A DNA stretch of 37,860 nt from RUG14130 sp045598325 (GCA_045598325.1 JAZLLT010000066.1:1-37860), one strand, 5' to 3'; positions 25,281-33,540 are shown, numbered from the stretch's first letter. The notes: generated by a model from the letters alone, not told the origin. Program-made: numbers and translations.

Positions 25281-25349
25281 GGTTTCCTCCGCCGGCTGCG
25301 CGCAAAAGTTGACTAAAGATGAATTTGCAGCCGGATACATTCCGGTTAT

Positions 25350-25673
25350 TCATTTTATCATACCGGTAAAGAGAGGGTAGTTGAAACTGCTCTCTCTTTC
25401 TTCTTCCCTGTCCTGCTTGTAACTGTCGTAGTCTTTGGTCTTTTTCGGAAACAATGTCCGTTTCAAAACAAAAGCCGTGATATCCGTGTCGCCGTGCAGG
25501 ACGAAGGAAGCGATGACACCGAGGATCAGGAACACGCCGCCCACGATGGTGAGCGAATTGACCAGATGCAGCAGTTTGTTCGTCTCCGCGCTCAGAACGC
25601 GGTACAGCGGATAAAGGCAGGCAACGATCAGATAAGCCAGCAAATGAGACGGAACGATATTTTTGAATTTCAT
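25350..25673 (-). CDS. Small membrane protein, DUF3899-like
   Basis: 107 aa with two membrane helices (LLAYLIVACLYPLYRVL and LTIVGGVFLILGVIASFVL) and a charged tail (FPKKTKDYDSYKQDREEERE) ending in SFNYPLFTGMIK. The layout resembles DUF3899 proteins, but the match is from memory. AAAGGAG lies 7 nt before the ATG. It follows the NUDIX gene by 61 bp in the same direction; no promoter is obvious in the gap. Confidence 0.65.
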   Translation of the reverse strand: MKFKNIVPSHLLAYLIVACLYPLYRVLSAETNKLLHLVNSLTIVGGVFLILGVIASFVLHGDTDITAFVLKRTLFPKKTKDYDSYKQDREEERESSFNYPLFTGMIK

Positions 25674-25734
25674 GATATTTCTCCTTTAAACCGAATTTTG
25701 CCCGGATGAGCCTTCCCGGCTCTTCCGGTGTTTA

Positions 25735-26253
25735 TCAGCCGAAGTATCCTTCTTTGACGAGCAGTTCCAGCACGCCCGCCTCCCGCGCGCCCATGACGCG
25801 CTTGTTTCCCGTAAGGTGGGCGTCTCTGTCCGTGCGGATGACTTCTTCGGGGGTGACCCAAACCGGCGTAAATCCTTCCTCCACCTCATAGCTGTCCTGT
25901 TCCGTTTCGGTGAGTTCCTCCTCCGCGCGGCAGAGGAAATAGAAATTGTCCTGCCGGAAGCAGGCGATGCCGGGCTCGCTGCTCTTGTTCGCCCGGGGCA
26001 CGACGCCGTATTCGGCTGCGCTTTCCGGGATGACTACGAGCCCCGCTTCCTCGCGTGCTTCACGCATCATTGCCTCCTCAAGCGTTTCCCCTTCCTCGAT
26101 GCCGCCGCCCGGGAACTTGTAGTAGTCGTATTGTTTACTGTACACCATCATGATCTTCCCGTCCCGGATACAGATGCAGCGGGCGGAATCCCGGCGGAAT
26201 ACCTTGCCCGCGGGGTCATAATCGTGCAGATCCAGATCGAATAATACTCTCAT
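25735..26253 (-). CDS. NUDIX hydrolase
   Basis: 172 aa. The Nudix box fits exactly: Gly50, Glu56, Arg64-Glu65, Glu68-Glu69 and Gly71 in GGIEEGETLEEAMMREAREE plus AGL. Members hydrolyse nucleoside diphosphates linked to another group, using Mg bound by this box. The N terminus (FRRDSARCICIRDGKIMMVY) and FPGGGIEEG are typical of the MutT-like general family; the substrate is not readable. The start ATG overlaps the stop of the acetyltransferase-like gene by ATGA, making it the last gene of the amylase operon. Confidence 0.9.
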   Translation of the reverse strand: MRVLFDLDLHDYDPAGKVFRRDSARCICIRDGKIMMVYSKQYDYYKFPGGGIEEGETLEEAMMREAREEAGLVVIPESAAEYGVVPRANKSSEPGIACFRQDNFYFLCRAEEELTETEQDSYEVEEGFTPVWVTPEEVIRTDRDAHLTGNKRVMGAREAGVLELLVKEGYFG

Positions 26254-26905
26254 TTGCGTTCCTCACAGAACCGTCCGATTTCCTCTTCCGGGAGATCAAA
26301 CACCTTCGTCACCAGATAACCGTCCGCGATGGAGTGGTTCAGGCGCACGCTCACGGGCATCATGAACCGTCCGTTTTCCTCGCTGTATTTGCCCCAGTTG
26401 ACGATGGGCGCGAAGAACAGATAGCCGTCGGGCAGTTCCACATTCATGCTGTCATAGGAAAACCACGGGATGAAACCGGCATCGAACCAGTTGGGATGAT
26501 TCTTGCTGTCCAGCAGATATTCCCGCGTCTGTTTCGCCCTTTCGATATCGGAAAGGCAGTTTTGATAGAACACCGCGTAGTCCGGGTGTAGTCCGAATAG
26601 ACGGGCGTGCAGGTCTCGGTATCCTCATGGAACACATACTGGGTGGGGTTGATGACATCGTAGCAGATGATTTCCTGCGTCTGATAGAGATATCCCATAC
26701 GGAAATCCTCGCGGGAATTCAGGACCTTCGATAGGATATAGAGGAAATTCACATAGAATTTCGTGCCCGTCTTCGCGGAAATCTCCTTGAGCGCGGTCAC
26801 ATCCACCCTGCCCGTCATGGAAGTGGAGCAGCGGCAGTCTTCCGAAAAATGGCGGAACACGCCTTTGCGGTAATAGGTTTCTTTGTCGATGATACGGTAA
26901 TCCAT
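26250..26905 (-). pseudogene. Chloramphenicol-acetyltransferase-like gene with a one-base frameshift
   Basis: The first half (MDYRIIDKETYYRKGVFRHF to HEDTETCTPVYSDYT) and second half (DYAVFYQNCLSDIERAKQTR to EEEIGRFCEERK) are collinear parts of a CAT-family trimeric acyltransferase but lie in different frames. The break is at a GGG run (26584-26586; CCC on the coding strand): one extra C restores VYSDYTPDYAVFYQ. The catalytic region is kept as SVRLNHSIADGYLV, whose His corresponds to the catalytic His of the HHxxxDG motif. Chromosomal CAT-like proteins often act on other acceptors. The start (26905) has GGAGA upstream and sits 1 nt after the sialidase stop; the end overlaps the NUDIX gene by ATGA. 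The lesion may be real or a homopolymer sequencing error. Confidence 0.78.
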
Positions 26906-26906
26906 A

Positions 26907-27929
26907 TCATTCTCCGATGATTTCATATTGTTTCAGCACGAGCGCCCGGGTCCTTCCGCGCTCGGTACGCTCGTAGAGGACCGTGAGGGTATTCCCGTGG
27001 ATCGCGATGTCGGAATAGCCGCCGATCTCATCCACGAGGCAGACCCGGTGCCAGTTTTCGCCGCCGTCCCTTGACGCGCGAATGACCAGATTCACGCGGG
27101 GACCCCAGTTCTTGTCGCCTGTCGAATCGCAGTTACAGAACAGCACCTCTTCCCCGTAAACCGCCGCGGAGCCCATGCACCACGGATCGGTGAGGTCTTC
27201 GCTTTTGAAAAGCGGCGTGACGGTCATACCGCCGTCTGTTGACCACGCGAGGCGGCGCCTGCAGTCGTTTTCACAGTTGCGGATGATAAACAGCACGCGT
27301 CCGTCCGGCAGCTGCGCGGCGATGGTCTCGTTACAGTCGTTGACCCCCTTGAGTTCGCAGCCGAAGTGCCAGGTCCTGCCGCCGTCTTTACTCACGACAC
27401 AGCCCGCCACGGAGGGGTGATGTTCCCGCGTGCCGTTTGCGCGCAGGACGCCGTCCGCCAGCCACACGGGGATGAGGAGCGAGCCGTCGGTAAGGCGGAT
27501 GCCGTGACCGGGACCCGTCGCGCTCACCGTCCACACATAGGGCGCTTCGCGGTAGGCGGCGGAAATATCTTCGGGCTCGGACCAGGTCTCGCCGTCATCC
27601 CCGCTCACGCAGTGCCACGGGATCTCGTAGTTGCTGTGGAAAATGAAGTGGATTTTGTCTCCGTCGAGGATCAAGTTGGGGTTGTTGACCGCGATGCCTT
27701 TGGGCGGCAGGAAGGTCCTGCGCGTCCAGGTCTTTCCGCCGTCCGTCGAGCGGTCCATGAGGATGGACTTGGCAGCCCAGTCATCGAGTTCCGCCATGCG
27801 TCCCTCGCAGGCGATGAGGATGGTGCCCTTTTCCGTCACGGTGAGGGCGGGGATGCGGTATTCGTGGCAGGGACCTTCCCCGAAGCGGTAGAGAACCTTT
27901 CCGGAAATGAGTCTCATGTCTTTGATCAT
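26907..27929 (-). CDS. Sialidase-like (GH33-type) glycosidase
   Basis: 340 aa. The motif YRIPAL (Arg25) starts the propeller. Four Asp-box repeats follow: STDGGKTW (61-68), SGDDGETW (109-116), SKDGGRTW (180-187) and SRDGGENW (286-293). Candidate catalytic residues are Asp50 (acid), Tyr305 in EIGGYSDIAI with Glu201 in NETIAAQL (nucleophile pair), and Arg25, Arg217 and Arg278 or Arg284 as the carboxylate-binding triad. There is no signal peptide, so it would act on imported substrates. The start ATG with GGAG upstream overlaps the amylase stop by ATGA. GH33 relatives with non-sialic substrates exist, so the sugar is not certain. Confidence 0.85.
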   Translation of the reverse strand: MIKDMRLISGKVLYRFGEGPCHEYRIPALTVTEKGTILIACEGRMAELDDWAAKSILMDRSTDGGKTWTRRTFLPPKGIAVNNPNLILDGDKIHFIFHSNYEIPWHCVSGDDGETWSEPEDISAAYREAPYVWTVSATGPGHGIRLTDGSLLIPVWLADGVLRANGTREHHPSVAGCVVSKDGGRTWHFGCELKGVNDCNETIAAQLPDGRVLFIIRNCENDCRRRLAWSTDGGMTVTPLFKSEDLTDPWCMGSAAVYGEEVLFCNCDSTGDKNWGPRVNLVIRASRDGGENWHRVCLVDEIGGYSDIAIHGNTLTVLYERTERGRTRALVLKQYEIIGE

Positions 27930-29566
27930 CTTGCGTCTCCTCTCAGAATCGCGCTGGTCTGACCGCCGATGATGAGGATGCCGTTTTCGATTTTCGCGTC
28001 CTCCACGCCGATGCAGCCGGAAAATTCCATACCGTCAAGTTCGGGGATGTCCGCAAGCGTCAGTTTCACGGTCCTGCCCGTGGTATTGTGAAGGACCGCA
28101 GCCTTCCGTCCCTCGTATTCGCAGACAAATCCGCCCGCCTTCGTATCCGAAAGGGCAAGGGCTTTGTAAGTGCCCAGCACGATCTCGGGATTGGCATTTC
28201 GGAGCATAATGAGCCGCTTGTAGTGGGAATAGAGGCTGTCCCCATTGCCCACGAGGTCCGTGACCGCGTAGGGCGAAACGGAGGTGTAGGTGGTGCCCAC
28301 CGGGTCTGCAACGGTATCACCGTCGCCCCACTGCATCGCCATGCGGCGGTTGGCGTCCGTGTTGGCGCCGCCACGGGAGCCGCGCAGACCGATTTCCTCG
28401 CCGTAATAGAGGAAGGGCGAGCCGGGCGACAGCAGCAGAAGGTTCGCCGCCATCTTCGCCTGACCGTTGCTCATGGACAGATACCCCGCGGCACGGTCAG
28501 TGTCGTGGTTGGCGATGAAGGGGATGAAGAGCGCGTCCCCGCGGATATCGTGAATCGTGTTCAGATATCCTTCCACATAGGCGGTGTAGCGGTTCACATC
28601 GCCCGCCTTGGCGGTCTGGGCAATGAGCCCTTCCGCCTGGGAAACGGTGAAATCAAAGCAGTTGATGGAGCCCATGTATTTCTGCGTGGTGGTGTCGCCG
28701 TCCCAGACTTCGCCCACCATGTAGATATCGGGCTTGATAGCGCGCAGTTCATTTGCGTACCACATCCAGAATTCCGCGCTGCGCGCGTGGTCGCCGTAGT
28801 AGATATACTTGGCGGCATCGAAGCGGAAGCCGTCCACGCCCTTTTCCAGATAGAATTTCGCCACATCGAGAGCATAGGTGCGGGCCTTTTCATTGTCGAA
28901 ATTGAGTTCCGGCATGTCGTCGGAGAAGTTGGATTCGTACAGGTCCTTCGTTCCGCGGATCATCGTGAAATGCCGTCCCGCGGGAATTTCGCCCTCTTTG
29001 CACCAGGAGAACATGTCGTAATAGATGTTGCCGGGATTGTGGAGCAGGTGGGCGTTGCAGAAATTCTGGAACAGTTTGTTCTGCTTGCCCGTGTGATTGA
29101 TGGGCAGGTCGAGGATGACGAGGATGTCCCTTTTATGGCAGGCGGCGATGAGTTCCTCAAGATCCTCCATCGTACCGAAGGCGGGATCCACGGTGTAGTA
29201 ATCCGTGATGTCGTATTTGTGGTAGGTGGGCGACTGATAGATGGGCGTGAGCCAGATTCCCTGCACACCGAGGCTTACACCGCTTTCCGGGTCGCCGTCA
29301 TTCAGATAGTCGAGTCGGCCCAAAATGCCGCGCAGATCGCCGGTGCCGTCTCCGTCGGAATCGGAAAAAGAGCCGACGAAAATCTCGTAGAACACGCGGT
29401 TCAGCCCCGCATCGGTTACGCGGCTCATGTCCACATCGTCGATGACCGCTTCGCCCGCGGCGTTTTTCCCGTATTTCGTCATGCGTTCAAGTGCCGCTTC
29501 CTCGGAAAAAGCCGCACCCGTGAGCAGACAGAAAATCAACATCAGGGAAATCAAGCGTTTTTTCAT
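27926..29566 (-). CDS. Secreted alpha-amylase-family (GH13) glycosidase
   Basis: 546 aa with a signal peptide (MKKRLISLMLIFCLLTGAAF, cleavage near AFS-EE). The GH13 regions are complete: YEIFVGSFSDSDGDGTGDLR (calcium-type loop near 60-80), DLPINHTG (153-160), GFRFDAAKY with nucleophile Asp250, GEVWDG with acid/base Glu286, and FIANHDTDR with Asp355. A C-terminal beta domain follows (GRTVKLTLADIPELDG). It should cut alpha-1,4-glucans or related oligosaccharides outside the cell. It is first in the operon, with a perfect -35 promoter and GGAG 8 nt before the ATG, and overlaps the sialidase by ATGA. Confidence 0.92.
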   Translation of the reverse strand: MKKRLISLMLIFCLLTGAAFSEEAALERMTKYGKNAAGEAVIDDVDMSRVTDAGLNRVFYEIFVGSFSDSDGDGTGDLRGILGRLDYLNDGDPESGVSLGVQGIWLTPIYQSPTYHKYDITDYYTVDPAFGTMEDLEELIAACHKRDILVILDLPINHTGKQNKLFQNFCNAHLLHNPGNIYYDMFSWCKEGEIPAGRHFTMIRGTKDLYESNFSDDMPELNFDNEKARTYALDVAKFYLEKGVDGFRFDAAKYIYYGDHARSAEFWMWYANELRAIKPDIYMVGEVWDGDTTTQKYMGSINCFDFTVSQAEGLIAQTAKAGDVNRYTAYVEGYLNTIHDIRGDALFIPFIANHDTDRAAGYLSMSNGQAKMAANLLLLSPGSPFLYYGEEIGLRGSRGGANTDANRRMAMQWGDGDTVADPVGTTYTSVSPYAVTDLVGNGDSLYSHYKRLIMLRNANPEIVLGTYKALALSDTKAGGFVCEYEGRKAAVLHNTTGRTVKLTLADIPELDGMEFSGCIGVEDAKIENGILIIGGQTSAILRGDAR

Positions 29567-29596
29567 CTATATCAACTCCCGGAATTTGCTGACTCC

Positions 29597-29625
29597 ATTT
29601 TAGTCCACCTTTCGCCACTTGTCAA
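29597..29625 (-). promoter_or_regulatory. Promoter of the amylase-sialidase operon
   Basis: Minus strand TTGACA (29620-29625), 17-bp spacer, TAAAAT (29597-29602). Confidence 0.75.
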
Positions 29626-29647
29626 GGCAGTCAAACTGTGATATGAT
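29619..29647 (+). promoter_or_regulatory. Promoter of the galactanase operon, overlapping the divergent -35
   Basis: Plus strand TTGTCA (29619-29624), 17-bp spacer, TATGAT (29642-29647). Its -35 shares five bases with the -35 of the divergent amylase promoter, so RNA polymerase cannot occupy both at once. Confidence 0.6.
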
Positions 29648-29666
29648 AAGGAAGGAAGTGAAACGC

Positions 29667-30155
29667 ATGAAACTGTACAGTGAAAATCAAACCGCAAACA
29701 GAAGGCGCGCCGTCAGGCAGTGGCGTCTGGGGCTGCTTGTGTTCTGCGTCCTCTCGCTTTCCGCCTGCATATGGATGATGTGCCACACGGGAACGGGCAA
29801 CGCGGCGAGATCCTTTTGGTCCTGTCTCATTTTGATCACCCTTTCGGGCTGGCTCGTCATACTCGCGCGGCAGTTGGTGATTTTGCCTCATCTGCGGACC
29901 GCCGCCCACGAAAGCGGCATCCTCCATTCCGAAGAAAAGCCCGTATCGTACCGGGGCATCCTCACCCGCGCGGGCGTTTGGTTCACCCTCCCCTCCTCCA
30001 TCACGCTCATGAAATATACGCTCGTGACTCAAAGCGGCGAAACCGTATCCCTCTGCTCCGAAAAGAGCAGGGTGAAACAGCTGCCGGAAGACGGAGCGGA
30101 AGTGACCGTTACAACCGTGCGCGGCTTCATCACGGAGGTGGACCATGATGCGTAG
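29667..30155 (+). CDS. Two-helix membrane protein of unknown function
   Basis: 162 aa from the ATG at 29667 with GGAAGG upstream; earlier in-frame starts lie in the promoter. A basic N terminus (SENQTANRRRAVRQWRLG) precedes two membrane helices (LLVFCVLSLSACIWMMCH and SFWSCLILITLSGWLVILAR). The C-terminal 85 residues look like a small beta-rich domain (GILTRAGVWFTLPSSITLMK, LVTQSGETVSLCSEKSR, DGAEVTVTTVRGFITEVDH). I recognise no family. It overlaps the next gene by 11 nt and is the first gene of the galactanase operon. Confidence 0.72.
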   Translation: MKLYSENQTANRRRAVRQWRLGLLVFCVLSLSACIWMMCHTGTGNAARSFWSCLILITLSGWLVILARQLVILPHLRTAAHESGILHSEEKPVSYRGILTRAGVWFTLPSSITLMKYTLVTQSGETVSLCSEKSRVKQLPEDGAEVTVTTVRGFITEVDHDA

Positions 30156-30660
30156 ACGATTCGGCGAAATCCTCCTGTATCTGCTCGCGTGGCTCTTGAT
30201 CTCCATCCTCATCGTGGGCAGCGTGTTCGTGCGCATCACGGACACGGACGCGGCGCACAAGTTCACCTTTTCCACCACTGCGGGCACGGAAAGCGCCGTG
30301 CGCCTCGCGGAAAGGCTGGAGCAAAATCTTCCGGACGGCATCCGCATGGTGAAGGTACGCCCGTTCACCTACTATATGTTCGGCGGGGACGACCTGCGAA
30401 AAAGCGATGTGTTCCTGATAAGCGAGAGCGAGATTCCGGACTACATCGACTGGTTTTCTCCCCTGCCCGCGGAATATGACCGCGAAGGCGCGTATTACGA
30501 AGACGGCGTCCTTCTGGGTGTCCCCTGTGAGCCCGATGATCTCGACTGTCCGGTCAAAGACGGGCCGTGGTACCTCTTCCTCGGAAAGGACAGCGTCCAT
30601 TCGGAAGACGGCGGGAATCTGTACCTGTTTGACGAAATACTGAACGGAGGCCAAGCATGA
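30145..30660 (+). CDS. Membrane-anchored protein of unknown function
   Basis: 171 aa (ATG at 30145 or 30148). One N-terminal helix (ILLYLLAWLLISILIVGSVF) anchors an extracytoplasmic domain: FSTTAGTESAVRLAERLEQN, MVKVRPFTYYMFGGDDLRKS, DVFLISESEIPDYIDWFSPL and GPWYLFLGKDSVHSEDGG. Several segments recall the ligand-facing strands of small solute-binding folds, but I cannot place it in a family. It overlaps the previous gene by 11 nt and the galactanase by ATGA, so all three are translated together and may act at the same site in the envelope. Confidence 0.72.
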   Translation: MMRRRFGEILLYLLAWLLISILIVGSVFVRITDTDAAHKFTFSTTAGTESAVRLAERLEQNLPDGIRMVKVRPFTYYMFGGDDLRKSDVFLISESEIPDYIDWFSPLPAEYDREGAYYEDGVLLGVPCEPDDLDCPVKDGPWYLFLGKDSVHSEDGGNLYLFDEILNGGQA

Positions 30661-32597
30661 AAAAGTTATGTCTCATCCTCATTCTGTGCCTGCTCGCGGC
30701 CATCGCGCAGGCGGAAGGAAGCGATTTTGTGTCCGATTCGCTCTATGTGCGGAAAATCGAGAATCTCGGCGATGATTTCGTCCTCGGCATGGACGCCTCC
30801 TGCGTGATCGCTCAGGAAGAAAGCGGCGTCATCTACCGCGATTATGACGGCACGCCCCGGGATGTGTTCGAGGTGCTCAGTGAAAGCGGCATCACCCACA
30901 TCCGCGTGCGCGTGTGGAACGACCCCTATGACAGCGAAGGGCACGGCTTCGGCGGCGGCAACTGCGATATCGAAAACGCCGTTGCCATCGGAAAGCGCGC
31001 CACGAAAGCGGGCATGAAACTCATCGTCAACTTCCACTACTCCGACTTCTGGGCGGACCCCTCCAAGCAGATGGTGCCGCGGGCGTGGAAGGGCATGGAC
31101 ATCGAAACGAAGACGCAGGCGGTGTACGAGTATACCCGCGACTGTCTTGTGAGACTAAAGGACGCGGGCGTCGATGTGGGCATCGTGCAGGTCGGCAACG
31201 AAACCAACGGTCAGATGTGCGGAGAAAAGATCTGGTTCAACATCCAGTATCTCATGCAGGCAGGCGCGAAGGCGAGCCGCGAGGTGTACCCCGAGGCGCT
31301 GGTCGCCCTCCATTTCACCAACCCCGAAAAGGCGGGAAATCTGGAGAATTTCGCCAAGAAAATGGACTATTACAAGGTGGACTACGACATTTTCGCGTCC
31401 TCCTATTACCCCTACTGGCACGGAAGCCTCGAAAACCTCGCTTCCGTCCTTTCGGAGATCTCCCGCACCTACGGCAAAAAGGTGATGGTCATGGAGACCT
31501 CCTACGCCTACACGCCCGATGACACGGACTTCAACGGCAACACCATCGGCGACGGCAGCGTGGTCACGAAAACCTACCCCTACACCGTGCAGGGACAGGC
31601 GCAGAGCGTCATCGACATCATCGACACCGTCGCGAACAAGACGGAAGGCGGCATGGGCGTCGTCTACTGGGAAGGCACCTGGAACAGCGTGGGTACGGAG
31701 AGTTGGGAAATCAACAGCGCTCTGTGGGAGACCTGCGGCAGCGGCTGGGCGACCAAGTACGCGTGGGTCTATGACCCCAACGACGCCGGCAAATATTACG
31801 GTGGCAACGCGGTGGACAATCAGGCGATGTTCGACGCGCAGGGTATGCCCCTTGAAAGCCTCAAACTGTTCCGTCTGGTCAAGACGGGCAACCTCGTCCC
31901 CCCTGCCCCCGATGCCATCGAGGATGTGAACCTCACGGTCGACCTGAACGGCGAGATCGTTCTTCCCGAAACCGTGAACGCAGTCATGAACGACGGAAGC
32001 AAGCAGGCGCTGCCGGTTACCTGGAACTTCACGGAGGCGGACGACAAAATGATGCACGAAGGCGGCGTCAACAAGTACACCGTCACGGGCACCGCGCAGG
32101 GCATGGAAGCCCACTGCTATATCAGCATGGTGGAATATAATTTCGTGACCGACTACTCCTTCGAGGAGGGCGGAAAGGGCTGGGTACTCGACGACCTCGG
32201 CGGCGCGGATGAACTCTATTTTGAAGACAAGGTGAGCGACAGCCTTACCGGCACAAAGCACCTCCACTTCTGGAGCGCGAAGAAGAACTCCGTGGAATTC
32301 ACCGCGGAGCAGGAGATAAAGGACCTTCCCGCGGGTGCCTACAAACTCTCCATGTCCATCATGGGCGGTGATGCGGGCAATACCGACATCTACTGCTACA
32401 TCAAAATAGACGGCGAGATTGCCGCCGCAGCGCCCATGAAAATCACCTCCTACAACAACTGGGATACGGGCGTCATCCCCCGCGTGGACTTTGAGGAGGG
32501 GCACAGCCTCACCGTAGGCGTATATGTGAAATGTGAGGGCAGCGGCAGCGGCGCGTGGGGTAAAATCGACGATGTGCTGCTGAACAGTGTAAAATGA
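30657..32597 (+). CDS. Secreted GH53 endo-beta-1,4-galactanase with C-terminal binding module
   Basis: 646 aa, signal peptide MKKLCLILILCLLAAIAQA. Residues 35-405 are the GH53 barrel: FVLGMDASCVIAQEESG, THIRVRVWNDPYD, KLIVNFHYSDFWADPSKQ, IVQVGNETNGQM with acid/base Glu182, VALHFTNPEK, FASSYYPYWHG and VMVMETSYAYT with nucleophile Glu280. Residues about 420-500 look like a bacterial Ig-like (Big_4-type) domain (IVLPETVNAVMNDGSKQALP then VTWNF). The last 145 resemble a CBM61-type galactan-binding module (YSFEEGGKGWVLDD, LHFWSAKKNSVEFTAEQE, WGKIDDVLLN). It should cleave beta-1,4-galactan side chains of pectin outside the cell. ATGA overlaps lie on both sides. Confidence 0.92.
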   Translation: MKKLCLILILCLLAAIAQAEGSDFVSDSLYVRKIENLGDDFVLGMDASCVIAQEESGVIYRDYDGTPRDVFEVLSESGITHIRVRVWNDPYDSEGHGFGGGNCDIENAVAIGKRATKAGMKLIVNFHYSDFWADPSKQMVPRAWKGMDIETKTQAVYEYTRDCLVRLKDAGVDVGIVQVGNETNGQMCGEKIWFNIQYLMQAGAKASREVYPEALVALHFTNPEKAGNLENFAKKMDYYKVDYDIFASSYYPYWHGSLENLASVLSEISRTYGKKVMVMETSYAYTPDDTDFNGNTIGDGSVVTKTYPYTVQGQAQSVIDIIDTVANKTEGGMGVVYWEGTWNSVGTESWEINSALWETCGSGWATKYAWVYDPNDAGKYYGGNAVDNQAMFDAQGMPLESLKLFRLVKTGNLVPPAPDAIEDVNLTVDLNGEIVLPETVNAVMNDGSKQALPVTWNFTEADDKMMHEGGVNKYTVTGTAQGMEAHCYISMVEYNFVTDYSFEEGGKGWVLDDLGGADELYFEDKVSDSLTGTKHLHFWSAKKNSVEFTAEQEIKDLPAGAYKLSMSIMGGDAGNTDIYCYIKIDGEIAAAAPMKITSYNNWDTGVIPRVDFEEGHSLTVGVYVKCEGSGSGAWGKIDDVLLNSVK

Positions 32598-33133
32598 CGG
32601 ACCATTATTTCATGAGCGACCTGCTCGCCTCGGTAAAGAAGGACACGACCCCCGAGCGGTATTGGCCGCTGATCGGGGTACGGGAAGAACTTCTCTCATT
32701 CCTGCATGAAAAGGGCGTCGTCAGGCGTCCGCAGATGACCGCGGATGTCCTGGATGAAGCCGCCGGGCGGTTCGGGAACGGGACAGCAAGACTGCTTGCG
32801 GGGCTCATGCACATCTATGATTTCAATCCCGCAAAACTCAAAGACATCAAAGAATACGAGGGTTCGGAGCGGTATGAACCGCTCAGGAACCTCCTCCGCC
32901 TGCCGGGTGTGCGGCTTCTGCGGGCGGAACTGTACCATAACAGCGGCGTGTCGCTGGAAACCCTCACTGTCTCCACGACGGAAGAAATCCGTGAGATGGT
33001 CGCCGCCTACATCGCGCGGGAAGGGCGCAGTGAGATCGTTCCCCTCCCGAAGGAAGTCAACTGTCACAGAGAAGCGGCAAAACTGTTTCTGCGCGGAGAC
33101 GCGGAATACGATAGCGGGAGGGAAAGGACATGA
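32594..33133 (+). CDS. Helical protein with a possible HhH segment
   Basis: 179 aa, cytoplasmic, mostly helical. The middle reads LRNLLRLPGVRLLRAELYHN and SGVSLETLTVSTTEEIREMV, which has the leucine, Pro-Gly turn and A-x-x-L-x-x-x-G spacing of helix-hairpin-helix repeats. The rest (DVLDEAAGRFGNGTARLLAG, HREAAKLFLRGDAEYD) is not recognisable. It overlaps the galactanase stop and the DUF3788 start by ATGA, so it belongs to that operon although no carbohydrate role is evident. Confidence 0.7.
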   Translation: MTDHYFMSDLLASVKKDTTPERYWPLIGVREELLSFLHEKGVVRRPQMTADVLDEAAGRFGNGTARLLAGLMHIYDFNPAKLKDIKEYEGSERYEPLRNLLRLPGVRLLRAELYHNSGVSLETLTVSTTEEIREMVAAYIAREGRSEIVPLPKEVNCHREAAKLFLRGDAEYDSGRERT

Positions 33134-33525
33134 AGCAACGGTCGGCTGAACTGTTATCGGAAGAAACACTTGCTATGTGGGATGAAGTCAACGGTGAAAT
33201 CAGCAGTCTGTATGATGTCGATCAAACATGAAACAAGGGCTTTGGTGATTGGGAAATCGAGTACAAATACCGCCGCGGCGGAAAGACACCGCGCACATTC
33301 TATGCCAAAAAGGATACTGCCGATATTCTGATCACTTACGGAAAAGCAGAAAGAGAAAAGTTTGAAGAAGTCCGTCAGACGGTTTCACCGGCAATTCCGG
33401 ATTTGTATGACCGGACGGAATCCCTTTATGACGGAAAGTGGCTGTGGATTCCCATAGTCCGGGAACTGAAGACAGACGATGTGCTTACCATGCTGAAAAT
33501 CAAGCGGAAGCCGGACAGAAAATAG
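33130..33525 (+). pseudogene. DUF3788-family gene interrupted by TGA at a conserved tryptophan
   Basis: From the ATG at 33130 (ATGA overlap with the previous gene) the frame gives 33 codons ending SSLYDVDQT, then TGA at 33229-33231, then 97 more codons: NKGFGDWEIEYKYRRGGKTP, ILITYGKAEREKFEEVRQTV, LYDRTESLYDGKWLWIPIVR and MLKIKRKPDRK, to TAG at 33523. Together this is a full DUF3788 protein (131 codons). In the family the position before NKG is usually Trp, so TGG to TGA is the simplest change. TGA is used as a normal stop by neighbours (metA, CapA, sbcC overlaps), which argues against recoding. The role of the family is not known to me. Confidence 0.78.
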
Positions 33526-33540
33526 CAGACTGACAAATGA

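Noticed and set aside
28088..29641. Long open frame on the strand opposite the amylase gene
   Set aside because: It mirrors a gene with complete GH13 motifs, has no family-like sequence, and is explained by GC-rich third positions. The same applies to other long antisense frames, for example 4383-5735 and 14497-15843.
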